From: Clostridium sp. DL-VIII
GTDB lineage: Bacteria > Bacillota > Clostridia > Clostridiales > Clostridiaceae
DNA length: 64,000 nucleotides
Direction: 5' to 3'
NCBI RefSeq assembly: GCF_000230835.1
Contig: NZ_CM001240.1
Span: 1,682,501-1,746,500, forward strand
Positions 43,791 to 54,029 of the stretch are shown here, one piece after another. The number at the start of each line of letters is the position of its first letter. The first letter of the stretch is position 1. The position numbers and the translations under genes are program-made. Below the pieces are notes generated by a model. The model made no database searches. It saw only the letters and a program-made list of their open reading frames with translations, and was not told the DNA's origin.

Positions 43791-43884
43791 CCTTTAACTT
43801 GATTCAGCGAGATCAATAAGGAAGTTATATAATTACTATACTATGGGATTATTGCGCCTTCCTTTAAATGAGGAAGGCTTTTTT
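43791..43884 (+). promoter_or_regulatory. PyrR-type attenuator of the pyr operon
   Basis: Three alternative structures can be drawn. (1) Binding hairpin 43791-43821: CCTT/AAGG and TTGAT/ATCAA around TTCAGCGAGA, which matches the PyrR loop (U-C-C-A-G-N-G-A-G-G) with a compensating closing pair. (2) Antiterminator: AAGGAAG (43818-43824) with CTTCCTT (43858-43864). (3) Terminator: GCCTTCCT (43856-43863) with AGGAAGGC (43871-43878), then T-run. When PyrR with UMP holds hairpin 1, AAGG is captive and the terminator forms. pyrR itself is not in the window. Confidence 0.75.
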
Positions 43885-43956
43885 ATAAATTAAATTACTA
43901 TTAAAAATTATTACCTTTAAATTAACACAGAGAGGTTACTAAGGAGTGATTATAAA

Positions 43957-44883
43957 ATGAAAAAAGACATTAAACATTTGATTGAACCTATGGATTTTAC
44001 TGTAGAAGAATTAAATGAACTGTTTAACTTAGCACATCAAATAATAGCACATCCAAAAGATTTTTCTAATATATGTGATGGAAAAATCTTAGCTACTTTA
44101 TTTTATGAACCAAGCACAAGAACTAGATTAAGCTTTGAAGCTGCTATGATGAGGCTTGGTGGTAAAATTCTTGGTTTTTCAGAACCAAATTCAACATCAA
44201 TTTCAAAAGGAGAAACATTAGCTGATACTATAAAAATGGTATCTATATATTCAGATATCATAGCTATGAGACATCCGAAAGAAGGAGCAGCAAAAGTTGC
44301 AAGTCTGTATTCAAATGTTCCAATAATTAATGCAGGAGATGGTGGACATCAACATCCAACTCAAACATTAGCAGATTTACTTACAATTACAAGCTTAAAA
44401 GACGGTTTAAATAATCATGTGATTGGAATTTGTGGGGATTTAAAATTCGGAAGAACTGTACATTCACTTATAAAAGCGATGTCAAGATATCATAACAATA
44501 AATTTGTTTTAATATCACCAAAAGAACTTTCAATACCTCAATATATAAGAGAAGAAATTTTGGAAAAGAAGAATATTGAATATATAGAAGTGGAAAAATT
44601 AGAAGATGTAATTTCAAATTTAGATATTTTATATATGACAAGAGTTCAAAAGGAAAGATTCTTTAATGAAGAACAATATTTAAGATTAAAAGATAGTTAC
44701 ATACTAGATAAAACAAAGATGGAAGCTGCAAAAAATGACATGATTGTAATGCATCCTCTTCCAAGAGTAAACGAAATCGCATACGAAGTAGATGAGGATA
44801 ATAGAGCTTCATATTTCAAACAGGCAGAGTATGGAATGTATGTAAGAATGGCATTAATGATTAAACTTTTGGGGGTGATGTAA
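43957..44883 (+). CDS. pyrB: Aspartate carbamoyltransferase, catalytic chain
   Basis: 308 residues, normal. The carbamoyl-phosphate loop [13 protein letters not shown], the second phosphate motif with Ser/Lys ([10 protein letters not shown]), [10 protein letters not shown], and the aspartate-binding HPLPRVNEI. It condenses carbamoyl phosphate with aspartate in pyrimidine synthesis. First gene of the operon; pyrI starts one base after the stop, so a B/I complex like that of E. coli is expected. Confidence 0.97.
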   Translation: MKKDIKHLIEPMDFTVEELNELFNLAHQIIAHPKDFSNICDGKILATLFYEPSTRTRLSFEAAMMRLGGKILGFSEPNSTSISKGETLADTIKMVSIYSDIIAMRHPKEGAAKVASLYSNVPIINAGDGGHQHPTQTLADLLTITSLKDGLNNHVIGICGDLKFGRTVHSLIKAMSRYHNNKFVLISPKELSIPQYIREEILEKKNIEYIEVEKLEDVISNLDILYMTRVQKERFFNEEQYLRLKDSYILDKTKMEAAKNDMIVMHPLPRVNEIAYEVDEDNRASYFKQAEYGMYVRMALMIKLLGVM

Positions 44884-44884
44884 A

Positions 44885-45316
44885 ATGCTAGAGATAACAA
44901 GTATTAAAAATGGAATAGTCTTGGATCATATACAAGCAGGAGTTGGAGTTAAGATATTTAATTATTTAGGATTAGATGCTAATGACTATAGCGTTGCACT
45001 TATAATTAATGCTGATAGTAAAAAGCTTGGTAAAAAGGATATTATAAAGATAGAAAATTGTGATGAACTTAATTATACTGTTTTGGCATTACTTTCACCA
45101 ACAGTAACTATATGTGAAGTTAGAGAAGAGAAGATTGTTAATAAGGTTAGACCAACACTTCCAAGCAAAGTTCATAACATAATAAAATGCAAAAATCCAA
45201 GCTGCATAACAAGTACTGAGGAGTATGTACCTCATTCATTTGTTTTGGTAGATGAAGAAAATGGAAGATATAGGTGTGAATACTGCGATGAAATAACAAA
45301 ACTTTCAGAATTATAG
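44885..45316 (+). CDS. pyrI: Aspartate carbamoyltransferase, regulatory chain
   Basis: 143 residues. The N-terminal nucleotide-binding domain ([19 protein letters not shown]) is followed by the zinc domain with four Cys: CKNPSCIT and CEYC. PyrI binds CTP/ATP and gives the catalytic trimers allosteric control. PyrI occurs in many clostridia but not in Bacillus. Starts one base after the pyrB stop with GGGGGTGATG as binding site. Confidence 0.96.
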   Translation: MLEITSIKNGIVLDHIQAGVGVKIFNYLGLDANDYSVALIINADSKKLGKKDIIKIENCDELNYTVLALLSPTVTICEVREEKIVNKVRPTLPSKVHNIIKCKNPSCITSTEEYVPHSFVLVDEENGRYRCEYCDEITKLSEL

Positions 45317-45368
45317 TAAATAATAAATAGCAGTAAAAATTAATTAATTGAAATTTGTAAAATACAAT

Positions 45369-45450
45369 GTAAATCTGTTGATTATGAATTGTAAAATGCA
45401 TAACGACTGTAAATCGTTAATTATGAAATAGCTGTGAATTTTGTTAACTG
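45369..45450 (+). repeat. Degenerate short repeats before pyrC
   Basis: The 150 bases between pyrI and pyrC hold two imperfect copies of TGTAAATC(T)GTTgATTATGAA(A)T (about 45369 and 45409) and an AACTG-type run (TAGCTGTGAATTTTGTTAACTG). They resemble the runs before pyrF and other genes; function unknown. Confidence 0.45.
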
Positions 45451-45466
45451 ATTAAAGGGGTGTTAT

Positions 45467-46672
45467 ATGGAACTATTAATTAAAAATGCAAGGATAATAG
45501 ATGTAACTCAAGATTTTTATGGAGATATCTATATTAAAGATGGGATAATAAGAGAAATAGGAGAAAGTATATCTAAAGATAATGTGCAGATAATTAATTG
45601 TGAGGGAAAAATTTTGATGCCGGCGTTTATAGATACTCATGCTCATTTCAGAGATCCTGGACTTACTTGGAAAGAAGATATTGAAACAGGTTCTAAAGCA
45701 GCACTTAAAGGTGGTTATACAGGAGTATGCTTAATGGCAAATACCAAGCCTATCTGCTCATCTAAAGAAACCTTGGAATATGTGAGAAATAAATCAAAGG
45801 AACTGAATTTAATAGACATACATCAATGTATATCAGTAACAAAAAATTTTGATGGGGTAACTTTAAGTCACTTAGAAGAGCTTCAGAATGATCCTAAAAT
45901 TAGAGCAATCTCGGATGATGGCATTGGAGTGTCAAATTCTAATACTATGCTTGAAGCAATGAAGATCGCTAAGAAAAATAACTGGGTTATAATGTCCCAT
46001 GCAGAAAGTCCGGAATTTTCAAAAGTAGATATGAGAATAGCTGAAAATATGATGACCGTAAGAGATGTAGAATTGGCAAAACTTAGCAAGGCGAGATTAC
46101 ATATGTGCCATGTTAGTACGAAAGAAGCTATAAAATATGTTATTGAGGGAAAGATGAGTGGAGCAAATATAACACTAGAAGTTACTCCGCATCATATAGC
46201 TCTGACAAGAGATATAAATGATTATAGAGTTAATCCGCCAATTAGGGAAAAAGAAGATGTGTATGCAATAATAAGTGCCATTAAATTAGGAATGGTAGAT
46301 ACAATAGGAACAGATCATGCGCCGCATACAAAAGAAGAAAAGAAAAATGGTTCGCCAGGAATGGTTGGGATCGAGACAGCTTTTTCAATCTGCTATACAA
46401 AATTAGTTAAGGAAAATCATGTTTCTCTAAATAAATTAAGTGAACTTATGTCATTTAATCCAGCTAAGCTTCTAGGAATGAATAAAGGGAAGATTAGTGT
46501 AGGAATAGATGGTGACTTAGTACTAATTGATATTAATAAGAAAATAAGAGTTGATCCAGAAAAGTTTGAGTCAAAAGGCAGAAATACACCATTTGATGGA
46601 ATGGAGTTTTACGGAGAAGTGCTAACAACAATAAAAGCTGGAGAAATCAAATATAATTCATGTAACAGCTAA
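45467..46672 (+). CDS. pyrC: Dihydroorotase
   Basis: 401 residues, class I. The metal site begins with [10 protein letters not shown]; further ligands are in the MSHAES and MCHVS segments, and GTDHAPHT holds the catalytic Asp. Cyclises carbamoyl-aspartate to dihydroorotate. GGGGTG precedes the ATG. The next gene, pyrF, follows after 128 bases of repeat-rich sequence. Confidence 0.96.
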   Translation: MELLIKNARIIDVTQDFYGDIYIKDGIIREIGESISKDNVQIINCEGKILMPAFIDTHAHFRDPGLTWKEDIETGSKAALKGGYTGVCLMANTKPICSSKETLEYVRNKSKELNLIDIHQCISVTKNFDGVTLSHLEELQNDPKIRAISDDGIGVSNSNTMLEAMKIAKKNNWVIMSHAESPEFSKVDMRIAENMMTVRDVELAKLSKARLHMCHVSTKEAIKYVIEGKMSGANITLEVTPHHIALTRDINDYRVNPPIREKEDVYAIISAIKLGMVDTIGTDHAPHTKEEKKNGSPGMVGIETAFSICYTKLVKENHVSLNKLSELMSFNPAKLLGMNKGKISVGIDGDLVLIDINKKIRVDPEKFESKGRNTPFDGMEFYGEVLTTIKAGEIKYNSCNS

Positions 46673-46747
46673 TAGTAAGCAGCTAACAGTTTGGATAAAA
46701 TATGTTTATAATTGAAAAAAGATTAAAAATAAAACATAAGACATTCC

Positions 46748-46782
46748 ATAACTGTAAACTGTGCACTGTAAACTGTTAACTA
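46748..46782 (+). repeat. AACTGT-type simple repeat before pyrF
   Basis: ATAACTGTAAACTGTGCACT then GTAAACTGTTAACTA: five AACTG-like units in tandem directly before the GCGGGGG binding site of pyrF. Inverse-oriented relatives (GCTAACAGTT) sit at 46667-46693 after pyrC. Confidence 0.6.
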
Positions 46783-46800
46783 AATAGCGGGGGTTTTTAA

Positions 46801-47682
46801 ATGACAAGTTATATAATTGATAAGCTATATGATAGAGTTGAAAAAAGAGGCGTTGTATGTGTTGGACTTGATACAGCCTTAGATTATGTGCCAGAACATA
46901 TAAAGAGTGGCAAGACTCCAAGTGAGGCAATATTTGAGTTTAATAAGCAAGTTATAGATGCAACATGTGATGTCGCTGCATGTTTTAAAGTTCAAATAGC
47001 ATATTATGAAGCCTTAGGAATAGAAGGATTAATTGCTTATAAGAAGACGTTAGACTACTTGAAAGAAAAGGACGAAATAATAATAGCAGATATAAAAAGA
47101 GGAGATATAGCGGCGACTGCAACAATGTATGCTAAAGCTCATTTTGAAGGAGATTTTGAAGCTGATTTTATAACATTGAGCCCTTATATGGGAATGGACA
47201 GCATTGAACCGTATATGCCTTATTTAGAAAAAGGAAATAAGGGGGTATTCAGCTTGGTGAGAACATCAAATCCAGGGGCAGAAGACATTGAGTATTTAGA
47301 TACTACAGAAAATAAAAAAGTTTATGAAGTGGTAGCGGATAAAATAACAGAAATGAGCAAAGAGTGTACAGGGAAATGCGGATATACTGCAATTGGTGGA
47401 GTTATAGGATGTACCCATGTTGAAGAAGGAGTAAAAATAAGAAAAACATATAATAATATGTTCTTCTTAATTCCTGGATATGGAGCTCAAGGGGGAACAG
47501 CCGAAGATGTTGCATTATATTTAAATAATGGTAATGGTGGAGTTGTTAATTCGTCAAGAGGTATACTGCTAGCCTATAAGAAAGCAAATAAACCAGAAGA
47601 ATTTGCCCTATGCGCTAGAGAAGAAGCAATAAAAATGAGAGATGCAATTAAAGAGGCAGTAATTAAATCAGTTAACAGTTAA
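46801..47682 (+). CDS. pyrF: Orotidine-5'-phosphate decarboxylase (type 2)
   Basis: 293 residues, the longer type 2 subfamily. The active site motif is IIADIKRGDIAATA (Asp-Lys-Asp tetrad), with VGLDTALDYVP at the start and GYGAQGG for the phosphate. Converts OMP to UMP, the final step. Placed before pyrK-pyrD-pyrE in this operon. Confidence 0.96.
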   Translation: MTSYIIDKLYDRVEKRGVVCVGLDTALDYVPEHIKSGKTPSEAIFEFNKQVIDATCDVAACFKVQIAYYEALGIEGLIAYKKTLDYLKEKDEIIIADIKRGDIAATATMYAKAHFEGDFEADFITLSPYMGMDSIEPYMPYLEKGNKGVFSLVRTSNPGAEDIEYLDTTENKKVYEVVADKITEMSKECTGKCGYTAIGGVIGCTHVEEGVKIRKTYNNMFFLIPGYGAQGGTAEDVALYLNNGNGGVVNSSRGILLAYKKANKPEEFALCAREEAIKMRDAIKEAVIKSVNS

Positions 47683-47831
47683 GGGACAAATCCTCTTTCG
47701 AGGATTTGAAAAATTATATATTTGAGAAATTCTAAAGGAAAAGTAAATGTTAAAATTATATATTTAGAAACATGAATTTTTTTCCTTGGGGTTTCATTTA
47801 CAACTGTGAACTGAATAAATGGAGGGAAAGT

Positions 47832-48575
47832 ATGGCTATAGCTTACAGAAATGCAAGAGTAATTTCAAATGAAGAAATTTCAAAAGATATATATAAATTA
47901 ATATTAGAGGATCATAATGAAATAAATGCTGGTCAATTTTATATGTTAAAAATCAATGGTCAAACACTTTTACCAAGACCTATAAGCATATGTGAAAAGA
48001 AGGAAAATGCATTAACATTTTTATATGCAGTAGTTGGAAATGGCACTAAAGAGTATGCAAAGCTTAAAGAAAATGATGAAATAAGCATAACAGGACCTCT
48101 TGGAAATGGTTTTGATTTGAATAAGGATTATGGTAAAGTTGCATTAGTTGCAGGGGGAATAGGAACTGCACCTATGCTTGAACTTGCAAAGAGATTAAGA
48201 GAAAAGAGCAAGGAACAGAAAATAGATTTATATGCAGGTTTTAGAGATGACGTTTACTTAATAGATGAATTAAAAGAATATGCAAATGAGGCTTATATAT
48301 CCACAAATACTGGAAAACATGGACATAAGGGGTTTGTTACAGAACTTTTAAAGCCGGAGGCATATGATACAGTTTTATGCTGTGGACCAGAAGTTATGAT
48401 GAAAAAAGTTGTAGAGATGTGCAAAGAAAAGAATACTAAGGTTTATGTGTCTATGGAAAAACATATGGCTTGTGGAGTAGGTGCTTGTTTAGTATGTACG
48501 TGCAAGACAAAAGATGGACATAAGAGAACTTGTAAAGATGGCCCAGTTTTCGATGGATACTATGTAGAATTATAA
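47832..48575 (+). CDS. pyrK: Dihydroorotate dehydrogenase B, electron-transfer subunit
   Basis: 247 residues from the ATG at 47832, with GGAGGG upstream; a longer frame from 47772 has no binding site and an unlikely leader. FAD domain (LLPRPISICEK), NAD domain (VALVAGGIGTAPMLELA), and the C-terminal [2Fe-2S] cysteines (MACGVGACLVCTCKT, then RTCKDGPVF). Passes electrons from PyrD to NAD. pyrD follows 18 bases later. Confidence 0.96.
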   Translation: MAIAYRNARVISNEEISKDIYKLILEDHNEINAGQFYMLKINGQTLLPRPISICEKKENALTFLYAVVGNGTKEYAKLKENDEISITGPLGNGFDLNKDYGKVALVAGGIGTAPMLELAKRLREKSKEQKIDLYAGFRDDVYLIDELKEYANEAYISTNTGKHGHKGFVTELLKPEAYDTVLCCGPEVMMKKVVEMCKEKNTKVYVSMEKHMACGVGACLVCTCKTKDGHKRTCKDGPVFDGYYVEL

Positions 48576-48593
48576 TAGGCAGGAGGAATTAAA

Positions 48594-49490
48594 TTGTTGA
48601 AGGTAAATATTAACGGAGTAGAATTTAAAAATCCTGTAATTGCTGCATCAGGAACTTTTGGTTTTGGTGAAGAATTTAATGATTTTTATGACGTAGGAAT
48701 TTTAGGTGGAATATCTTCAAAGGGTCTAACAATAAATCCAAAACAAGGCAATGAGGGAATTAGAGTATTTGAAACTCCATCAGGAATGATGAATTCAGTT
48801 GGACTTCAAAATCCAGGAATAGATGCATTTATACATAATGAACTTCTAAGTATGAAAAAGCTTGGGACTAATGTTATAGCTAATATTGGCGGAGGCTGTT
48901 TAGAGGATTATATTGAAGCTGTAACTAAAATTAATGAAACAGATGTGGATATGATTGAACTCAATATATCCTGCCCAAACGTAAAGCACGGAGGAATGGC
49001 CTTTGGAATAAAATCAGATGTAGCATATGGGGTTGTTAAAGAAATCAAGTCAATAGTTAAGAAACCATTGATGGTTAAATTATCACCAAATGCAGAAGAT
49101 ATAGTTGATATGGCCTTAAAATGTCAGGAAGCGGGTGCAGATTCCATTTCGCTTATAAATACATTAAAGGGAATGGCAATTGATGTATATAAAAGAAAGC
49201 CAGTATTTAATAATATAACAGCAGGTTTATCCGGGCCAGCAGTAAAGCCAATTGCACTTAGAATGGTTTATGAAGTATCAAAAGCAGTAGATATTCCAGT
49301 GATAGGACTTGGGGGGATATCTAATGGTAAAGATGCTATTGAATTTATGATGGCAGGAGCAAGTGCAGTGCAGATAGGAACAATTAACTTTGTGAATCCT
49401 ATGGCAGGAAAAGAAATAATTGAAGAAATGGAAGCTTTCTTAAAAGAACAAGGGATTAAAGATATAAATGAAATTGTAGGAATAATTTAA
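48594..49490 (+). CDS. pyrD: Dihydroorotate dehydrogenase B, catalytic subunit
   Basis: 298 residues. FMN barrel motifs: [24 protein letters not shown] (catalytic Cys in the type 1B context), [13 protein letters not shown] and [12 protein letters not shown]. Oxidises dihydroorotate to orotate with PyrK as partner. Starts with TTG after AGGAGG. Confidence 0.97.
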   Translation: MLKVNINGVEFKNPVIAASGTFGFGEEFNDFYDVGILGGISSKGLTINPKQGNEGIRVFETPSGMMNSVGLQNPGIDAFIHNELLSMKKLGTNVIANIGGGCLEDYIEAVTKINETDVDMIELNISCPNVKHGGMAFGIKSDVAYGVVKEIKSIVKKPLMVKLSPNAEDIVDMALKCQEAGADSISLINTLKGMAIDVYKRKPVFNNITAGLSGPAVKPIALRMVYEVSKAVDIPVIGLGGISNGKDAIEFMMAGASAVQIGTINFVNPMAGKEIIEEMEAFLKEQGIKDINEIVGII

Positions 49491-49517
49491 CCAATTTAAT
49501 GAGTGGAGGATGTTTTG

Positions 49518-50192
49518 ATGAAGGAATATAAGAGAGAATTTATTGATTTTATGATTGAATGCGGAGTATTAACATTTGGAGATTTTGTTACTAAGAGCGG
49601 AAGAAAGACGCCTTTCTTTGTTAATACAGGTAATTATCAAACAGGAAAACAATTAAAAAAGCTTGGTGAATTTTATGCAGAGGCTATAAAAGAGAATTTT
49701 GAGGACGATTATGATGTACTATTTGGACCTGCTTATAAAGGAATTCCATTAAGTGTTACTACAGCTATAGCACTTTCAGATTCGTTTGATATTGATGTTA
49801 GATATTGTTCAAATAGAAAAGAAATAAAGGATCACGGAGACAAGGGAATTCTTTTAGGAAGTAAATTGAATGATGGAGATAAGGTGTTGATAGTTGAAGA
49901 TGTTACAACAGCGGGAACTTCAATTTATGAAACTATGCCTATCTTAAAAAGTGCAGGAGATGTTAATGTTAAAGGACTTATAATATCAGTGGATAGGATG
50001 GAAAGAGGCCAGGGAGAAAAATCTGCACTTGTAGAAATTAGAGAAAAATTTGGATTTAAAACTTGTGCCATAGTAACAATGGCTGAAGTAATAGAATATT
50101 TATATAACAAAGAAATTAATGGAACTATTCTTATAACTGATGAAGTTAAAGGAAGAATAGATGAATACTATAAACAATATGGTGCAAAATAA
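49518..50192 (+). CDS. pyrE: Orotate phosphoribosyltransferase
   Basis: 224 residues from the ATG at 49518 (GTGGAGGATG upstream; the frame extends to 49503 but that start overlaps the site). PRPP-binding motif VLIVEDVTTAGTSIYE and the FGPAYKGIPL loop. Joins orotate and PRPP to OMP. The operon thus encodes all steps from aspartate carbamoyl transfer to UMP; carbamoyl-phosphate synthase is not here. Confidence 0.96.
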   Translation: MKEYKREFIDFMIECGVLTFGDFVTKSGRKTPFFVNTGNYQTGKQLKKLGEFYAEAIKENFEDDYDVLFGPAYKGIPLSVTTAIALSDSFDIDVRYCSNRKEIKDHGDKGILLGSKLNDGDKVLIVEDVTTAGTSIYETMPILKSAGDVNVKGLIISVDRMERGQGEKSALVEIREKFGFKTCAIVTMAEVIEYLYNKEINGTILITDEVKGRIDEYYKQYGAK

Positions 50193-50241
50193 AAGTGTTA
50201 CATTTTAGCTATCACATAAACTTAGAGTTTTAGGAGGGCTT

Positions 50242-51003
50242 ATGAATATTTTAATTACAAATGACGATGGAATTAATGCTCCTGGAATAATTTCTTTGGC
50301 AAAAGAAGTTTCTAAGGCGCATAATATTACAATCGTTGCACCTAGAGAACAGAAAAGTGCTTCAAGCCATTCTATATCTCTGCATCATCCTATAAAAATA
50401 AGAGAAGAAGTTATTGAGGGATTAAACTGTAAAGCATATAGTGTAGCGGGTACACCTGCTGATTGTACACAAGTAGGAATAGCTTTTTTAAAAGATGATA
50501 TAGATTTAGTAATATCAGGAGTAAATTATGGCTTAAATGCAGGCATTGATATTTTATATTCAGGTACAGTTTCAGCTGCTATAGAAGGAGCAATTTATAG
50601 TATTCCATCAATTGCAGTATCTATGGATTTATCAAAAGAGAATAGGGAAGAAGATTATTCAAAGGCTATATTTTGGCTTATGAAAGTACTAGATATAGCA
50701 AAAGAGAAATATTTTAAAAGTGATATTGTTTTAAATGTCAATGTACCTAGTTTAAGCAATGGAGATATAAAAGGAATTAAAGTTTGCAAGATCGGGAAAA
50801 CAACATACAAAAATGAGTATGTCCTCTTAGAAAGTAATGCTGAAGATAAAGCGTATAAAATTAAAGGAACTAGAAATGATATTGAAAAGGATGAAACAGA
50901 TTTATATTATTTATCACAAGGATATGTTACTTTAACGCCGCTTCATTTTGATTTTACAAGTTTTAAATTGTTAGATGAGGTTAAAGACGTTTTTGAAAAA
51001 TAA
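50242..51003 (+). CDS. surE: 5'/3'-nucleotidase SurE
   Basis: 253 residues. Metal motif ITNDDGINAPG (two Asp), SGVNYGLNAG and GTPADCTQVG complete the SurE active site. SurE removes phosphate from nucleoside monophosphates. Its place 49 bases after pyrE suggests co-transcription with the UMP pathway. The gap contains a fragment (AGCTATCACATAAACTTAGA) of the repeat that flanks pdaA. Confidence 0.94.
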   Translation: MNILITNDDGINAPGIISLAKEVSKAHNITIVAPREQKSASSHSISLHHPIKIREEVIEGLNCKAYSVAGTPADCTQVGIAFLKDDIDLVISGVNYGLNAGIDILYSGTVSAAIEGAIYSIPSIAVSMDLSKENREEDYSKAIFWLMKVLDIAKEKYFKSDIVLNVNVPSLSNGDIKGIKVCKIGKTTYKNEYVLLESNAEDKAYKIKGTRNDIEKDETDLYYLSQGYVTLTPLHFDFTSFKLLDEVKDVFEK

Positions 51004-51175
51004 ACTGCGATGATTAAATTAATAGATTTAATAGTTCTAGAATGCACAAAGTGATGGTCAAAATGTTAGATTTTGATCATCACTTTTACGTTTATATAAA
51101 AATTAATGTATGTTATTTAGTATTAGCATAATTGCGGCAAAAGTGAAAATGATTTCTAAATGATAAATATTATCA

Positions 51176-51204
51176 TTGACAAAGAGAAAATTAATGTATA
51201 CAAT
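51176..51204 (+). promoter_or_regulatory. Promoter of pflB
   Basis: TTGACA at 51176-51181 and TACAAT at 51199-51204 with a 17-bp spacer. A second TTGACA (about 51278) further down has a weaker -10. The transcript from the first promoter would include the whole ZTP leader. Confidence 0.75.
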
Positions 51205-51319
51205 AATGGTATGAATTAATAAATTAAAAATTGACTGATGAGGCGGCGGCTTATTCAGAGTGGTAATTTATTCCGGTTGACAAAATATAAGGGTTAGTAT
51301 TATCCTTATATTAGATAGT

Positions 51320-51435
51320 AGTCATATGACTGACGGAAGTGGAGTTACCACATGAAGTATGACTGAGGTATATTGTTTTATATGCCAAAATAAGCCGACC
51401 GTCTGGGCGAGAAAGCCTGGATTGTCGGCTTTTTC
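51320..51435 (+). ncRNA. ZTP (pfl-type) riboswitch with overlapping terminator
   Basis: P1 is AGTCATA (51320-51326) with TATGACT (51358-51364); inside it the GTGGAGTTACCAC hairpin (51339-51351). P3 carries the nearly invariant CCGACCGTCTGGGC (51395-51408). The 5' strand of P3 also pairs with GTCGGCT (51424-51430) to make a terminator with T-run. Ligand binding (ZTP/ZMP) would hold P3 and let transcription proceed into pflB. The class was named the pfl motif from exactly this gene. Confidence 0.9.
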
Positions 51436-51478
51436 ATGTAGAAAAATATTATATAAAGTAATATGGGGAGGATGTAAA

Positions 51479-53707
51479 ATGGTTAAACAATGGGAAGGAT
51501 TTAAAGAAGGAACTTGGCAAGAAGGAATTGACGTAAGAAATTTTATACAAAAGAATTATAGATTGTATGAAGGCGATTCTAGCTTTCTAGAAGGAAAAAC
51601 AGAAAAGACAAGTAAAGTATGGGAGAAAGCTTATGCTTTAATAGTTGAAGAAGTTAAAAGGGGAATTATTGATGTTGCTACAGATAGAGTGTCAGGAATT
51701 GATAACTATGAAGCAGGATATATAGATAAAGATAATGAAGTTATAGTTGGACTTCAAACAGATGCACCTCTTAAGAGAATAGTAAATCCATTTGGTGGAA
51801 TGAGAATGGTTCAAAGTTCATTAAAAGAATATGGATATGAGCTTGATCCAGATATTGAAAAACATTTTTCAAGATATAGAAAGACTCATAATGAAGGGGT
51901 TTTTGATGCATATACAAAAGAAATAAGAGCTGCAAGAAGTGCAGGACTTTTAACAGGACTTCCAGATGCTTATGGAAGAGGAAGAATAATAGGAGATTAC
52001 AGAAGAGTACCTCTTTATGGAATAGATTATTTAATAGAAGAAAAGAAAAAGGATTTAGATAACCTTAATGGAGATATGCTGGATGAATTGGTAAGAAAAA
52101 GAGAAGAGGTATCTATGCAGATTAGAGCCTTAAGTGAAATTAAATCAATGGCATCAAAATATGGAATTGATATATCTAAACCAGCATCAAATGCTAAGGA
52201 AGCGGCTCAATATTTATATTTTGGGTATTTAGCAGGAATTAAAGAAAATAATGGAGCAGCAACTTCATTTGGAAGAACTTCAACATTTTTAGATATCTAT
52301 ATCGAAAGAGATTTAGAATCAGGATTAATAACAGAAAAAGAAGCTCAGGAAATAGTTGATCAATTAATAATTAAATTGAGACTAGTTAGACATTTAAGAA
52401 CTCCAGAATACAACGAATTATTTGGAGGAGACCCAACATGGGTAACTGAATCAATTGGTGGCGTAGGCATAAATGGTAAACCTCTTGTAACTAAAAATTC
52501 GTTTAGATATTTGCATACATTAATTAACCTTGGAACATCAGCAGAACCTAACCTTACAGTTTTATGGTCAGATAGATTGCCAGAAAGTTTCAAGAAATAT
52601 TGTGCAGAAATTTCAATAAAGACAGATTCTATTCAATATGAAAATGATGAGGTTATGAGACCAGTGTATGGTGATGATTATGCTATAGCCTGCTGTGTAT
52701 CAGCAATGAAGGTTGGAAAGCAAATGCAGTTCTTTGGAGCTAGAGCAAATGTTGCTAAATCACTTTTATATGCTATTAATGGTGGAGTAGATGAATTAAA
52801 AGGAATAAAGGTAGTACCAGATATAGAAAGAATAACTGATGAAATTCTTGATTTTAATAAAGTTAAAGCAAATTATTTTAAGGTTTTAGAGTATGTTGCA
52901 AAAACTTATGTGGATACTATGAATATAATCCACTTTATGCATGACAAATATGCATATGAAGCAGGACAAATGGCTTTACATGATACTATGGTAGAAAGAT
53001 TGATGGCTTTTGGTATAGCTGGGCTTTCAGTAGCTATAGATTCATTATCTGCAGTTAAGTATGCTAAGGTTAAGCCAATCAGAAATGAAGAGGGAATAGC
53101 AGTAGACTTTGAAGTAGAAGGCGATTTCCCTAAATACGGAAACGATGATGATAGAGCAGATGATTTAGGAGTGGAATTAGTAACTAAATTCTCAGGCGAG
53201 CTTAAAAAGCATCCATTATACAGAAATGCTAAACATACACTATCAGCATTAACAATTACATCAAATGTAATGTATGGAAAGAAGACAGGAACAACTCCAG
53301 ATGGAAGAAAGAAGGGTGAGCCACTTGCACCAGGAGCAAATCCAATGCATGGAAGAGATATAAATGGAGCGTTAGCATCACTAAACTCAGTAGCTAAGAT
53401 ACCATATAATGAAATCTGCCAAGATGGAGTTTCTAATACATTCTCAATTGTGCCAGATGCTCTTGGAAAAGATGAAGATCAAAAGATCAATAATTTAGTT
53501 GCAATATTAGATGGATATTTTGTTCAAGGAGCACATCATTTGAATGTTAATGTTCTTAACAGACAAACACTTATTGATGCAATGGAAAATCCAGATAAAT
53601 ATCCAACACTTACAATAAGAGTTTCAGGATATGCAGTTAACTTCAGCAGGCTATCAAAAGAACAACAACTTGAAGTTATAAGCAGAACCTTCCATGAAAG
53701 CATTTAG
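51479..53707 (+). CDS. pflB: Pyruvate formate-lyase (formate acetyltransferase)
   Basis: 742 residues from the ATG at 51479 ([13 protein letters not shown]) after GGGGAGGATG; an in-frame extension to 51359 would run through the riboswitch terminator and is not coding. The adjacent cysteines CCVSAM are the thiyl/acetyl-carrying pair, and RVSGYAV near the C-terminus holds the glycyl radical. It splits pyruvate and CoA into acetyl-CoA and formate; strictly anaerobic. pflA is 322 bases downstream. Confidence 0.98.
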   Translation: MVKQWEGFKEGTWQEGIDVRNFIQKNYRLYEGDSSFLEGKTEKTSKVWEKAYALIVEEVKRGIIDVATDRVSGIDNYEAGYIDKDNEVIVGLQTDAPLKRIVNPFGGMRMVQSSLKEYGYELDPDIEKHFSRYRKTHNEGVFDAYTKEIRAARSAGLLTGLPDAYGRGRIIGDYRRVPLYGIDYLIEEKKKDLDNLNGDMLDELVRKREEVSMQIRALSEIKSMASKYGIDISKPASNAKEAAQYLYFGYLAGIKENNGAATSFGRTSTFLDIYIERDLESGLITEKEAQEIVDQLIIKLRLVRHLRTPEYNELFGGDPTWVTESIGGVGINGKPLVTKNSFRYLHTLINLGTSAEPNLTVLWSDRLPESFKKYCAEISIKTDSIQYENDEVMRPVYGDDYAIACCVSAMKVGKQMQFFGARANVAKSLLYAINGGVDELKGIKVVPDIERITDEILDFNKVKANYFKVLEYVAKTYVDTMNIIHFMHDKYAYEAGQMALHDTMVERLMAFGIAGLSVAIDSLSAVKYAKVKPIRNEEGIAVDFEVEGDFPKYGNDDDRADDLGVELVTKFSGELKKHPLYRNAKHTLSALTITSNVMYGKKTGTTPDGRKKGEPLAPGANPMHGRDINGALASLNSVAKIPYNEICQDGVSNTFSIVPDALGKDEDQKINNLVAILDGYFVQGAHHLNVNVLNRQTLIDAMENPDKYPTLTIRVSGYAVNFSRLSKEQQLEVISRTFHESI

Positions 53708-54029
53708 CTCAGTTATAAGTTAAGAGTTAGTAGTTAAGAGTTAAGGATGAAACCCCCTTTGGGGGGGATTTCTGAAATTATAGTTTTTTAGAAAAGCCAG
53801 CAGGCTTTTCATACCTAATTTTATCTTTTAATGTATAACTAATAACTTTTAATTTAGCTAAGGACTTAAGTTCCTAATTGTTAATTATCCACAGGATACC
53901 TCAAAGGGTTAAACTGTAAAATGATTAAGTTGGATGTCATAAACTTGTCATTCGCAACGTATCACGTATTGAAGCTTATCCATAAGGTATGGTTTTTGTT
54001 TTATTAAATATATGAAAGGTGGGATTTAA
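53708..54029 (+). other. pflB-pflA intergenic region with several hairpins
   Basis: 322 bases without ORF. It holds TTAAGAGTTAGTAGTTAAGA-type repeats (53720-53744), a CCCCC-TTT-GGGGG hairpin (about 53753-53767), GAAAAGCC/GGCTTTTC (about 53792-53811) and CCATA/TATGG followed by TTTTTGTTTT (53981-54001), which looks like a weak terminator just before pflA. The hairpins may separate pflB and pflA expression. Confidence 0.45.

Noticed and set aside
51359..51478. N-terminal extension of pflB by 40 residues
   Set aside because: It would be read through the ZTP riboswitch terminator; the normal PFL start with a strong binding site is at 51479.
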